Part shown: positions 50,541-59,210 of the stretch, one piece after another | Numbering within the stretch: the stretch's first letter is position 1 | Layout: every line of letters begins with the position of its first letter | From: Botrimarina hoheduenensis | Lineage (GTDB): Bacteria; Planctomycetota; Planctomycetia; Pirellulales; Lacipirellulaceae | Length of the DNA: 64,000 nt | Direction of reading: 5' to 3' | NCBI RefSeq assembly: GCF_007859815.1 | Contig: NZ_SJPH01000001.1 | Location: forward strand, 241,987-305,986 | Position numbers and translations under genes: made by a program | The notes under the pieces: model-generated | The model's database searches: none | The model's input: only the letters and a program-made list of their open reading frames with translations | Told to the model about the DNA's origin: nothing

Positions 50541-50894
50541 CTACAGCACCGCGAGAGCGTCCGCCTCGTCATCCTTAATCGTAAAGAGCTTCGTGAGCTT
50601 GGTGATCATGAAGACCTCGTAGATCTCGGGCCGAATGTTGGTCAGCACGAGCTTGGCCTTCTTGCCACGCGACTTCTTCTCAAAGCTGATCAGTTTGCCG
50701 AGCGCCGCGCTCGACAGGAACTCAACCTCGCCGAAGTTCAGAACGATCTTTGCGCGATTGTCACGCTCGACCAGGTCGTAGAGCTCTTGGCCCAACTCCT
50801 GGATCTCTTGTTCGTCGATGATCTTGGAGTCGTTGAACGTGACGACCGAGATGTCGCCCGATTCGTTGATGCTGATTCGACGCGGCGTGCTCAT
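50541..50894 (-). CDS. STAS-domain anti-sigma-factor antagonist
   Basis: A 117-residue single-domain STAS protein like SpoIIAA/RsbV. The region VEFLSSAALGKLIS aligns with the phosphorylation loop Asp-Ser-Ser-Gly-Leu-Gly; the likely phospho-acceptor is S62, and the preceding Asp is a Ser here. It begins with an ATG and is followed by the HATPase gene. Such partners switch by reversible phosphorylation. It could alternatively serve a polarity or biofilm pathway, as many STAS/HATPase pairs do not regulate sigma factors. Confidence 0.88.
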   Translation of the reverse strand: MSTPRRISINESGDISVVTFNDSKIIDEQEIQELGQELYDLVERDNRAKIVLNFGEVEFLSSAALGKLISFEKKSRGKKAKLVLTNIRPEIYEVFMITKLTKLFTIKDDEADALAVL

Positions 50895-51032
50895 CGGCGG
50901 TACGGCTTTCGAGGCGGGGACCTGGGCGGCGGCCCAGCGGTCGCGGGGACCACAGGCCTGGAACCGACCGATCCTATCGCTCTGCTCACCGGTGTCAACG
51001 CGCCCCGCTGCCGGAGCGGGATTTGGCCCCGC

Positions 51033-51323
51033 CTAACCGGGTCGTCTCATCACTAGGCTGTGAAAAAAGAGAACCGCACCGATCGATACCAGCGACCAGC
51101 CCAGCCAGTCGGGCGGGCGGACAACCTTGGGCGGCAGGTTGGCCGGCAAGGCGGGAGTAGCACCGGCCATCGCCGCCAGGGGGTCGGCGCTGGCCATGGC
51201 GCGTTGCGCTAAAAAGCGCGTCGCCTCGGGAGTCAGCTCATAGGCCTGCACCATCCGCAGCTGCATTCCCAGCAGCACCAGGATGATGGCGAGAAATAGA
51301 AACTGGTTGCGATTCATTTCCAT
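51033..51323 (-). CDS. Small two-helix membrane protein
   Basis: A 96-residue protein with two hydrophobic segments: one near the N-terminus (FLFLAIILVLLGMQLRMVQAY) and one near the C-terminus (LGWSLVSIGAVLFFHSLV). The polar stretch between them is Pro/Ala-rich. The first ATG (51323) has GGAGGG 7 nt upstream, supporting translation. No family recognised. It precedes the STAS gene by about 138 bp in the same direction. Confidence 0.6.
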   Translation of the reverse strand: MEMNRNQFLFLAIILVLLGMQLRMVQAYELTPEATRFLAQRAMASADPLAAMAGATPALPANLPPKVVRPPDWLGWSLVSIGAVLFFHSLVMRRPG

Positions 51324-51416
51324 GAGAATGCCCTCCTGCCAGAACCGGCGGAGCCGCGATGCGGAGAACGCACGCGGTGGCTCTGGGGCTGCCTATAAGA
51401 TCGGCTCCGCAGGCGG

Positions 51417-51498
51417 GTCGCGCCCCGCCCGAGCGGGGCGCGACAACCTGTGCGGATCATTCTCATCGTAGGGCCCCCATCAGGCCCCCCGCGGGGGC
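51417..51498. terminator. Pair of GC-rich hairpins (possible terminators, no T run)
   Basis: A perfect 12-bp stem GTCGCGCCCCGC (51417-51428) / GCGGGGCGCGAC (51433-51444) with loop CCGA lies downstream of the 1809-aa gene's stop on the minus strand. A second, GCCCCC (51484-51489) / GGGGGC (51493-51498), is nearer the stop. Neither is followed by a U tract, so they may act as mRNA 3' stabilisers or weak terminators rather than classic ones. Confidence 0.5.
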
Positions 51499-51516
51499 AT
51501 CCGCAGGGGGGCGGGG

Positions 51517-54500
51517 TTAGCGACGCCCGGCGCGGGCGACTTGCAGCCTCGCCACCCGTCCCGCAAGCACTCCGTCGCTCCATAGCCCGGCGTCGGCCAG
51601 AGCCTCTTCGACGGCACCCTCTTCGTCGGGCTGGTCAGCGATAACGGTGAGAAGAGCGTCTTCTATCTCAGCCAGACCACTCGCAGAGAGCAGGAGCAGG
51701 GCCGAGTCGGTCGCGTCTTCCGGGGCGACGGTCTCCGTGATCGCGGAGCCGGTCGAAGTCGAGAGCGAGAAGCCCAACGGATCCACCCCGAGCAGTGCCG
51801 ACGACAGCAGGGGCCCGCTCGACGAGCCCGCCAACGCCAGCGCGGAGGTCGTGGAACGGGGCAGGAGATAGTCTTCCACCTCGCCAGCGATCGCTTCGCC
51901 CGTGTAGCCGATGTTGAAGGGTCCCCAGCGGAACCGAGCCGCCAGCGTGGTGGCGGTCGTGTCCACCGCGGCCGTCACGATGGCCGCGATTCTGGTTGTC
52001 GTCCCGGAGCTGAGGCCGCGGTTGACGAAGAGGTGTTCGCCAGCGTCGTCCCAGTCGCCGTCGTCGTTGAAATCGACCCAGGCGTTGAGCGAGGCACCCT
52101 GTCCGAAGGCGAGAATATCGAATTCGATCAGCCCGCCGGAAACGATCTCGGTGGTCACTAGCGTGACGCCATCATCAAACGCGTCGGGGATCTGGGCGTC
52201 GATTTCCTTTGTGACGCCAGCTCCCAAACGGATCGGATTGGGGGCCCCGATGTTCGCGCGGTGGCGGGCACCATCCTGGGCAAAGAAGACCGGGAAACGC
52301 GGATCGTTCAGGCTGCCGTAGTCGAACACCACGTTGTCGATCAGCGCGAAGTTCAGGTTGTTGAGCACCTGTCCGCTACCCGCGACACCGTTGTACTCGC
52401 CCGAGAGAGGATTCTCAAAGTTAACAATCGCGGGCACGCCGGCATCGACACGCACGCTGTAGGAACCGTTGACGGTTTGGATGAGCGTGTAAGCCCCGGC
52501 GGCGTCGGTAATGGCCAGGGTCTCGGTACCGGAGTCGAACAGATTGTCGCCGTCGGCGTCGAGGAAGATCGGGATGCCGGCGAAGCGCGCCTCGCCCGCG
52601 TCGGGCACGCCGTTGTCGTTGACGTCGTCGTAGGCGACTCCGCTAAAGATGGCACCCGCCCCGGGGGCAGCACCGGCGATCTTCAAGCGGAAGTCGGCGT
52701 TGACCGTGCCATCGGCAATGAGCGTGACGGTCTGCATGCCGGTTGCCGGATCGAACGCCTCGAAGGCGGCGGGGATATCCCCCAGGTCGATCGAAACGAT
52801 CTGCATCTCGCCCCCGCCCACTTCGGTCCGGCGGAGCGAGTAGACGCCGTTGGCGTCGGTCGTGGCGGTCGCGATCTGCACGCCCGTGCCGTTATCAAAC
52901 TCGATCGCAACATCGACGCCGGCCACGGCGAAGTCCGAGCCATCGAACACGTTGTTGTTGTTCGCATCCACGTAGACGCGACCAACGATATCCGCGCTGG
53001 ACGGTTCAGGCGTGAGCAGGAAGTTGACGTCCTTGATGATCGTGCGACCATCGCCCGCTCGGAACCCTTCGTCAATAATGTTGACGCGATAAGAAGCCGA
53101 TGTCCCCGCCGGCGTGGCGGTAATCTCGCCATCGATTCCGTTCACCAATCCTGAGTAGTCGGAGCGGTAGAGCCGATCGTTAAGCGCCGACGTCTGCGAG
53201 GCACCGCGGTAATCGGTCAGCGAGATGTCGTAGCTGAAGACGGGCACGACCTCGACACCGTTGACGATCCGTTTGTTGGCGTCGAACCACAGGAAGTAAT
53301 CCTCAAATTGTAGATCGACCGTTCCCCAGCCGCCGAGCAGATCTCCTAGTTCACCGTTGTTGACGCCACCGTCCGAGCCATCGTATCCGTTCACCCAACC
53401 CGAGGGGCGTGAGGTGGCTCCCCAGTTGTTCAACAGCAGATTCAGGTCACCGTTGTTAACGCGGCCATCGGCATTAAAATCACCGCGGAGCGGTCCGGCG
53501 GGCAGCGCGGGGGCTTCGGGCGTGGCCTCCACATCGAAGTAATAGTTGCCGTCGCTACCGGTGGTGAAGAACTGCTCTTTGCCGGTCTGGGCGTCGGCGG
53601 TGCCGACGATATTGCCGGCGAAGTCGTAATAGGTGGCGTACTGCTCCGCCACGACCGTCACGCCCGAGGCGAAGCTCTCTTGGCTGTAGTCGAAGTTGCG
53701 GTAGCGGACGTTCTCCTCAATCGCGGTGGTGGGGTTGTCCGTTACGAAGCTCGTATCGGCGGTGAAGAACGCGTTGGTAAAGAGCGGGTCCAGCAGCGCT
53801 TTGACGCGGGCGATGGCAGCGGTTTGCTCTGGAAGCAGCGGGTCGAGCGCGCTGAGCTCTCCCAGATCGATCAGCTCGTAGTCTTGCATCGAGATCACCA
53901 GATACTCGAAGCGGGTTCCCGTGTCGGGGTCCTCGGTCACATAACGATTATCGCTGTAGGTGACCGAGTCCGTTTCGTCATCCAAAACGAACGTGAGTCG
54001 CGCTGAGTAGTCGTTGTCCGTGGTGCCGTCCATGTCGGCGTCGTCATTGCGATCGAGATCGATATCGAGCGTCGCGAACTCAACGTAGCGGTTGAAGTTG
54101 AAGTTTGAGTCGAGATCCAGGCCGGCGATGTCCTGCTTGTTGTCATCGATGCCGATCTTGCCCTGGATCCGGTTGCCTGTCGCTTTGGTGCCGTGGATGC
54201 TGACCTCGATCTGACCGCCGAAGAGAACCTCGCCAAAGCCGTAGTTCTCGACAACGAGGCTCCAACCGCCACCGTCGGCGCTGAAGAGCTCGCCCCAGTG
54301 CCGGTTCGAGGTCCAGGTCCAAGCCTGTCCGCCAACAAATGCCGACTCGGAATCAACAGCGCCGACGTTCTGTATGTCTGAACCGGGGATGCTGTTGGGA
54401 ATGAGGTGCGGTCCAACGAAATTGTCGATGACCTCAATCGAGGGGCTCAGGGCGCCCTGCACTCCCTGCGGGTTGCGATTGATTTGTAAACGATTGTCAA

Positions 54501-56946
54501 CGGGCTTGCGCGCGGCGTTGAGTTCCGATTGCGTGCCGTCGGGGGCGACGAGCGTTAGACGCAGGTGATCAATATCGCCCGACTGGATCGTCGTCCGAAC
54601 TTCGATCCACTCGATCGAAAGATCGCCGTTTTCGATGCTCGGATCGAACGGCAACGTAATCGTGTTACCACCGCGATTCGAGTTGAATTCTCCCGCCGCG
54701 GCACGCGACCCATCGGGATCGTAGAACGGAGCGTTGGTGATGACCTCGCCGATGGGGGCATCGTTTATATCATTGATGACCTCGACTTCAATGCCCTTGG
54801 TGTATTCGTTGTAATACCCCGTGTTGAGGTCTTCGAGGGAAAGACCGCCTGGGATGTAGAGGTCGGGCGTACGCGTATCGAGCGGCGCGAGAACCGACGG
54901 TTGCAATCGAAACGAAGCCGTGCCCCCGAAGATACCGGTCGTTACGGTGGTCTCCGAGCCGAGCCGTTCGGCGTTGCCGTTGGCCTTCCAGGCAGCCGCC
55001 ATCGAGACGGCGAGGCCCGCGTCGAGCACGCCGTGGGCGTAGCCGGTTTCTTCCAGCGCGGCACCATACCCCCAGCTAACGGTTGAACCGGCCCCATTTT
55101 CGAACACAAGCGGCGTGCGGTCGGTGATGGCCGGCGTCAGTAGCCCGAAGGTTCCCTGTAAACCGCCCGCTTGGAGATTACGAATCGAGAAGGGTGCAAA
55201 AACGTACAGCGGGACAGGAGGGGCACCCATCATATTGGGATTGGGCACCAGATTGGGATTCAGCGGCACCATCATGTCGTCTTCCGCGACCGCTTCCATG
55301 CTGATATCAACCGGATCGATCTGATTCGCGCTCAGCAGACGGAAGTCGATGCTGTTGGGGTTACGGAAGAGCAGCGCCGGATCGTTCGTGCCGTTCTGGT
55401 CAGGCAGGATCGCGTTCTCGATCTCGGCGGTGTTCGGATCGTCGTCCGTGTTGATGTCGTAGTAGAAATACTGCGGAACGGTGCGGGTGTCTTGGAACAC
55501 CTTCAGGCCGTTTACCACCCACGACTCGTCGAACTGGTCGTTCTGTCGCGAGGACAGCACGAGAATCTGCTGCACGTCGCGGTAGCTGAGGTTCGGGTTG
55601 ACCTCCAGCATCTGCGCGATCACGCCCGCCACGAGCGCCGCCGAGGCCTCGGAACCGCCGAAGGTCGAGGTGTAGTTGGTGTCGGTGAAGAAGTCGCCGT
55701 CCGGGTCAAACGAACCGATCGCGGGGCCGTTATTGCCGTTGGCGCCGGTCAGGTCGGTCGTCAGCAGGCCCGAGTTCAGTTCTTGGCCCGAGGTGATATC
55801 GACCTGCCGTGTTCCCGAGGGGGCGACCAGCAGCACGTTCGTGCCCATCTCTTTGTAGTCGCGTAGCGCACCAGAGTTGGGGTCCTCGATGCGGCCGTCG
55901 AAGTCGATCGATCCGACCGCAATCGTGAAGCGCGAGTTGGCCAGTTCGTCGTACTGACTCGAAGCGAGACTGCCAACGGGATCGAACGCGAGGTTCGCGT
56001 TAGCCCGACCGCCATCGTTGCCCGCGGGGACAACGTGGATCGTGCCCAACGCGATAACTTCCTCGGGGTCGATCACGTTATCGCCATCAAGGTCGTTCCA
56101 CACGGCGCGGCCGCCGGTGGCCGTCTCTTGCAGCGCTTGGCGAATCGCTGGATCGAGCGGCACGATCTGACGCGGATTGATGCCGTCGGGGCCGTTGGGA
56201 AGCTGCCACGCGCCGGTGTGGAGAATCACATCCGAAACATTCTGCGGATCGATGCCTTTGCCATCGATCACCCCGTCGCCGTCGATATCGATCGGTACCA
56301 GCCGCGGATCGTTCGGGTCGAGCAGGATGTTGCCCGTGTTGAAGCGGATCGACTGCACGATTGCCGCCACATCGGCCGGCAGATCGAAGTCGCCCGTTCC
56401 GGGCACGAGGCGTACCGGAACGATCTCTGCGCCATAGGCAACACCGACTACACCACCGCCATTGTTCTCGGCACCGATCAGACCGGCGAGCGCTGTGCCG
56501 TAATAGTCGGAAAGGTCAAAGCCGATCCCCGGGCTGGTGTCGGAAGGATCGAGAGAGACGAGGTCCAGGTCGCCGAAGCCCGCGGTGCGGAACTGGTTGA
56601 TGAGGTCGGGGTGGTCGAGCTGGAAAGCCCCGCTAACGATCACCACTTGCGTGCCCGCCCCGGTGGCGAGCTGCCAGGCCGGCTGCACATTGATGTCTTC
56701 ACCCGGGACGGCGAGCGTCTGTGCGGCGGTGGGGGAGTTCGGGTTGAACTCGGTCGGCTGGCCGTTAGCGAACAGCCACCACTGGTTATCGAAGTAGAGG
56801 TTGCCGATCGGGTCGGTCGCCATCATCTGGCGCGGTTCGAGCGTCTCGATCGACCGACGGCGCGGTGCCTTGCGCAGCGGCGTGGCCGGCTTGCTCGCGA
56901 AGTAACGGAAGGGGGACTTGCTGTGTGAGCGACGGGATTGACGCAC
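51517..56946 (-). CDS. Giant exported pseudo-subtilase / P-domain / dockerin-like protein
   Basis: An 1809-residue protein starting with GTG (AGGA at 8 nt). A basic N-terminus leads into RRSIETLEPRQMMA, the LEPR-type motif of planctomycete exported proteins. Residues about 75-470 are a subtilisin fold in which all three catalytic residues differ: S105 for Asp, Y149 for His, E433 for Ser (GGSEASAALVAG in place of GTSxSAPxVAG). The oxyanion Asn (N310) remains. A kexin-type P domain spans about 720-918 (SNRHWGE). A dockerin-like pair of Ca2+ loops is at about 1155-1205 (FNADGRVNNGDLNLLLNNWG). Two SdrD-B-like domains follow near 1319 and 1435 and a GEVED-type domain near 1540-1690. Probably a structural or ligand-binding surface protein. 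Confidence 0.87.
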   Translation of the reverse strand: MRQSRRSHSKSPFRYFASKPATPLRKAPRRRSIETLEPRQMMATDPIGNLYFDNQWWLFANGQPTEFNPNSPTAAQTLAVPGEDINVQPAWQLATGAGTQVVIVSGAFQLDHPDLINQFRTAGFGDLDLVSLDPSDTSPGIGFDLSDYYGTALAGLIGAENNGGGVVGVAYGAEIVPVRLVPGTGDFDLPADVAAIVQSIRFNTGNILLDPNDPRLVPIDIDGDGVIDGKGIDPQNVSDVILHTGAWQLPNGPDGINPRQIVPLDPAIRQALQETATGGRAVWNDLDGDNVIDPEEVIALGTIHVVPAGNDGGRANANLAFDPVGSLASSQYDELANSRFTIAVGSIDFDGRIEDPNSGALRDYKEMGTNVLLVAPSGTRQVDITSGQELNSGLLTTDLTGANGNNGPAIGSFDPDGDFFTDTNYTSTFGGSEASAALVAGVIAQMLEVNPNLSYRDVQQILVLSSRQNDQFDESWVVNGLKVFQDTRTVPQYFYYDINTDDDPNTAEIENAILPDQNGTNDPALLFRNPNSIDFRLLSANQIDPVDISMEAVAEDDMMVPLNPNLVPNPNMMGAPPVPLYVFAPFSIRNLQAGGLQGTFGLLTPAITDRTPLVFENGAGSTVSWGYGAALEETGYAHGVLDAGLAVSMAAAWKANGNAERLGSETTVTTGIFGGTASFRLQPSVLAPLDTRTPDLYIPGGLSLEDLNTGYYNEYTKGIEVEVINDINDAPIGEVITNAPFYDPDGSRAAAGEFNSNRGGNTITLPFDPSIENGDLSIEWIEVRTTIQSGDIDHLRLTLVAPDGTQSELNAARKPVDNRLQINRNPQGVQGALSPSIEVIDNFVGPHLIPNSIPGSDIQNVGAVDSESAFVGGQAWTWTSNRHWGELFSADGGGWSLVVENYGFGEVLFGGQIEVSIHGTKATGNRIQGKIGIDDNKQDIAGLDLDSNFNFNRYVEFATLDIDLDRNDDADMDGTTDNDYSARLTFVLDDETDSVTYSDNRYVTEDPDTGTRFEYLVISMQDYELIDLGELSALDPLLPEQTAAIARVKALLDPLFTNAFFTADTSFVTDNPTTAIEENVRYRNFDYSQESFASGVTVVAEQYATYYDFAGNIVGTADAQTGKEQFFTTGSDGNYYFDVEATPEAPALPAGPLRGDFNADGRVNNGDLNLLLNNWGATSRPSGWVNGYDGSDGGVNNGELGDLLGGWGTVDLQFEDYFLWFDANKRIVNGVEVVPVFSYDISLTDYRGASQTSALNDRLYRSDYSGLVNGIDGEITATPAGTSASYRVNIIDEGFRAGDGRTIIKDVNFLLTPEPSSADIVGRVYVDANNNNVFDGSDFAVAGVDVAIEFDNGTGVQIATATTDANGVYSLRRTEVGGGEMQIVSIDLGDIPAAFEAFDPATGMQTVTLIADGTVNADFRLKIAGAAPGAGAIFSGVAYDDVNDNGVPDAGEARFAGIPIFLDADGDNLFDSGTETLAITDAAGAYTLIQTVNGSYSVRVDAGVPAIVNFENPLSGEYNGVAGSGQVLNNLNFALIDNVVFDYGSLNDPRFPVFFAQDGARHRANIGAPNPIRLGAGVTKEIDAQIPDAFDDGVTLVTTEIVSGGLIEFDILAFGQGASLNAWVDFNDDGDWDDAGEHLFVNRGLSSGTTTRIAAIVTAAVDTTATTLAARFRWGPFNIGYTGEAIAGEVEDYLLPRSTTSALALAGSSSGPLLSSALLGVDPLGFSLSTSTGSAITETVAPEDATDSALLLLSASGLAEIEDALLTVIADQPDEEGAVEEALADAGLWSDGVLAGRVARLQVARAGRR

Positions 56947-57558
56947 GGCGAGGTCCTAAGCGATGGCTGCTGTGGGGGATGTTGTTCCGAAAGAAAAGGG
57001 ACCCGAGCCGTCCGAACCGCCGGCTCCCCAAAGGGGCCAGACCGGCGCGGGTTCTCAAAGTCCACGTCGCAGGGGCTGCTTCTTCTCCCCTGCGGCTCCC
57101 GTCCACGCGGAAGGGCCCGAGGAAGGGCAGGCTCGGCGACGCGCCTCAATTCTCAGCGATTCAGTCTAATGGCTTCGTTTCAGGTTGGCGCGTTATTGCC
57201 ATCTGGGATAGCGGCGCTAGTTCTAGGCCCGGAGCGAACCGGCTCTGTCACGCGGAATTTCGCCGCAAAATGCGCAGAAGCCCCAAACCTACAAGCACTT
57301 GCAGGCTAATCAGCCCGCCCGTTGCGGTCAATTTCTAGAAGCCTCGGCCCCCCAATCGGGGGCTAATCGGCGCAAAACTTTGACGGCTGTGACGAAACGA
57401 CTGGCTGTAGCGGTCGCAACGCTCCGATAAACATTCCCGGACGACCGGTCTGGCGCGATTTTGGCGTGTCGATCGTTCGGAGCCCACAGAAGACCATGCC
57501 GGAAGCCTTGGCCGCGAATCTCGCGTAGGCCGGGCTCAGTTCGGGGGAAGCGATAACG
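56947..57558. promoter_or_regulatory. 612-bp divergent intergenic region
   Basis: No credible gene. It separates the leftward 1809-aa gene from the rightward beta-barrel candidate, so it must hold both promoters. A GGGGGAAG sequence precedes the ATG at 57559 by about 8-15 nt. A TTGACG hexamer at 57380-57385 lacks a convincing -10 at proper spacing. Several short open frames here read as Gly/Arg/Pro-rich random protein and I regard them as spurious. Confidence 0.45.
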
Positions 57559-58938
57559 ATGCGTAGAGCAACGACCGGTGCCGCCCTAGCGGCCCTTGCC
57601 TGCCTAGGACTCGGCCAGGCCGACGCCCAACCGCAAGGGCTCCCGCCGCAAGGTGTGATGAGCCCCTATGTGACCGAAGGCCCGATGGTCGACGCGCACG
57701 GCGACCCGGCTGTGATGCCGGCATCGTACGGAGCGCCGTGCGGACCGGGCTGTTATGGCCACGGGGGCGGAATGGGCGGCGGCATGCCATCCGGAATGGG
57801 TGGCGGCATGGGCATGCCCTGCGGACCCATGGACGGCGGTATGGGTGGCGGAATGGGCGGCGGCCCGGCGAGCCTCGGTGCCTTCGGGCCCGGTGCGGCG
57901 ATGAACACTGAACAGTGCGGGCCGCACTACTTCGACTTCGCCGCCGAGTACGTCCAGTACACGCTCAACGACGATGTGTTGGGCGGATCGACCGTCTTCT
58001 CCACGTTTGGTTTCGCCAACACACCGGGTGACGTCGCGAATCAGCGCGCCATCACCGGCGGCGATCTCGATGCCGGCACCTCCAACGGATATCGGCTGAT
58101 CGGCCGCTTCGATGTGGGGGCTCTCTCGGTGTTTGAGGCTTCTTACACCGGTCTCTACGGAGCCAATGCGGAAGCCGTGGCGCTGGGTGGCTCGGCTAAT
58201 CCGAATCCCGCGACGCAGACCTTGTTCTCCGTCTTCAGCGGTTTTGGAACCGCCATTACCGGGCCGGACGCTCCTAACCCTTCGCTGGGCGGTGACTTTG
58301 AAGAAACCGATAACGCTCTGGAGCACCGCCTGCGGTACGAGTCAGAGCTGCACACCGGCGAACTGAACTTCCGCCGCTACTGGGTGGGCTTCAATCCGCG
58401 GGTGAGCGGCACCTGGCTGGTTGGTTTCCGGTACACGAGCCTGGAGGAGTCGTTGGGCTTCTACTCGCGGGCCGCGGTGGGCGCCAATCCGCCGAACGTT
58501 GCGGGCACGCCCAAATCAATCAACGCCGTGTTCGAGGCCGACAACCGCTTGGCGGGTGTGCAGGCGGGTGGCGATGGCTGGATCACGGTGCTGCAAGGCT
58601 TCCGCGTTGGCGGCGAGTTCAAGCTGGGCCTAATGAGCAACGACTTTCAGGTCAGCGCCGCGACGGCCGCTTCAGACGGTACGCCATCGTCCGTGCTAGG
58701 CTTCGAGGGATCGGAAGTCGCGTTCCTGACCGAAGCCAAGCTCATGGGCGTGGTGAACCTCACCCCGAGCCTGTCGCTTAAGGGGGGGTACGAGCTGCTA
58801 TACATCAGCGATGTCGTGCGGGCTGGTGAGGGCTTCTTGACCGGTGCCGGGCCCTACAGCACAGCCCCCCCGGTCCTGACGAATGACGATGAAGTCTTCT
58901 ATCACGGCTGGCACGTGGGTGGCGAGTACATCTTTTAG
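57559..58938 (+). CDS. Putative outer-membrane beta-barrel protein with Gly/Met-rich linker
   Basis: A 459-residue protein with a good signal peptide (AALAALACLGLGQADA). Residues about 65-105 are a low-complexity Gly-Met stretch (MGGGMPSGMGGGMG, MGGGMGGGP). The rest, from about 120, is a run of alternating amphipathic strands (FDFAAEYVQYTLND, YRLIGRFDVGALSVFEASY, WLVGFRYTSLEESLGFYS, FRVGGEFKLGLMSNDF) ending in YHGWHVGGEYIF with a C-terminal Phe, a hallmark of outer-membrane barrels. It resembles the BBP7-like beta-barrels of Planctomycetes, by impression only. A terminator follows. Confidence 0.7.
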   Translation: MRRATTGAALAALACLGLGQADAQPQGLPPQGVMSPYVTEGPMVDAHGDPAVMPASYGAPCGPGCYGHGGGMGGGMPSGMGGGMGMPCGPMDGGMGGGMGGGPASLGAFGPGAAMNTEQCGPHYFDFAAEYVQYTLNDDVLGGSTVFSTFGFANTPGDVANQRAITGGDLDAGTSNGYRLIGRFDVGALSVFEASYTGLYGANAEAVALGGSANPNPATQTLFSVFSGFGTAITGPDAPNPSLGGDFEETDNALEHRLRYESELHTGELNFRRYWVGFNPRVSGTWLVGFRYTSLEESLGFYSRAAVGANPPNVAGTPKSINAVFEADNRLAGVQAGGDGWITVLQGFRVGGEFKLGLMSNDFQVSAATAASDGTPSSVLGFEGSEVAFLTEAKLMGVVNLTPSLSLKGGYELLYISDVVRAGEGFLTGAGPYSTAPPVLTNDDEVFYHGWHVGGEYIF

Positions 58939-58971
58939 ATGAACCTTCTGCCGGCTGCGAACGTCACAACA

Positions 58972-59005
58972 ACACCCGTCGGGAAGGTTTTTCCGACGGG
59001 TGTTT
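58972..59005 (+). terminator. Terminator after the beta-barrel gene
   Basis: An 11-bp perfect stem, ACACCCGTCGG (58972-58982) with CCGACGGGTGT (58993-59003), has a 10-nt loop and is followed by a short TTT. It begins 34 bp after the stop codon at 58936-58938. Confidence 0.85.
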
Positions 59006-59210
59006 GCGTTGGCGGACCCCCCAGCAACCGCCGAGGGAAGGGGGGAGCGACGCTTCTGGATAGCCAGCCGTCAACGCCGACCTATACTGTTAACAGTGAT
59101 ACTAGAGGTTGCAGGCCGGGTGGTGTTCGCTGGTAGACCCGTTCTGCTGAGCAGGCGACGCCTCGCCTGCCACGTTATTGAGGAACCCCTTAGGAACCGA
59201 ATCAGCGCCT

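Noticed and set aside
56865..57338. Several open frames in the 612-bp gap upstream of the 1809-aa gene
   Set aside because: Arg/Pro/Gly-rich translations with no domain, mutually overlapping in all frames, no ribosome sites; typical of high-GC non-coding DNA.
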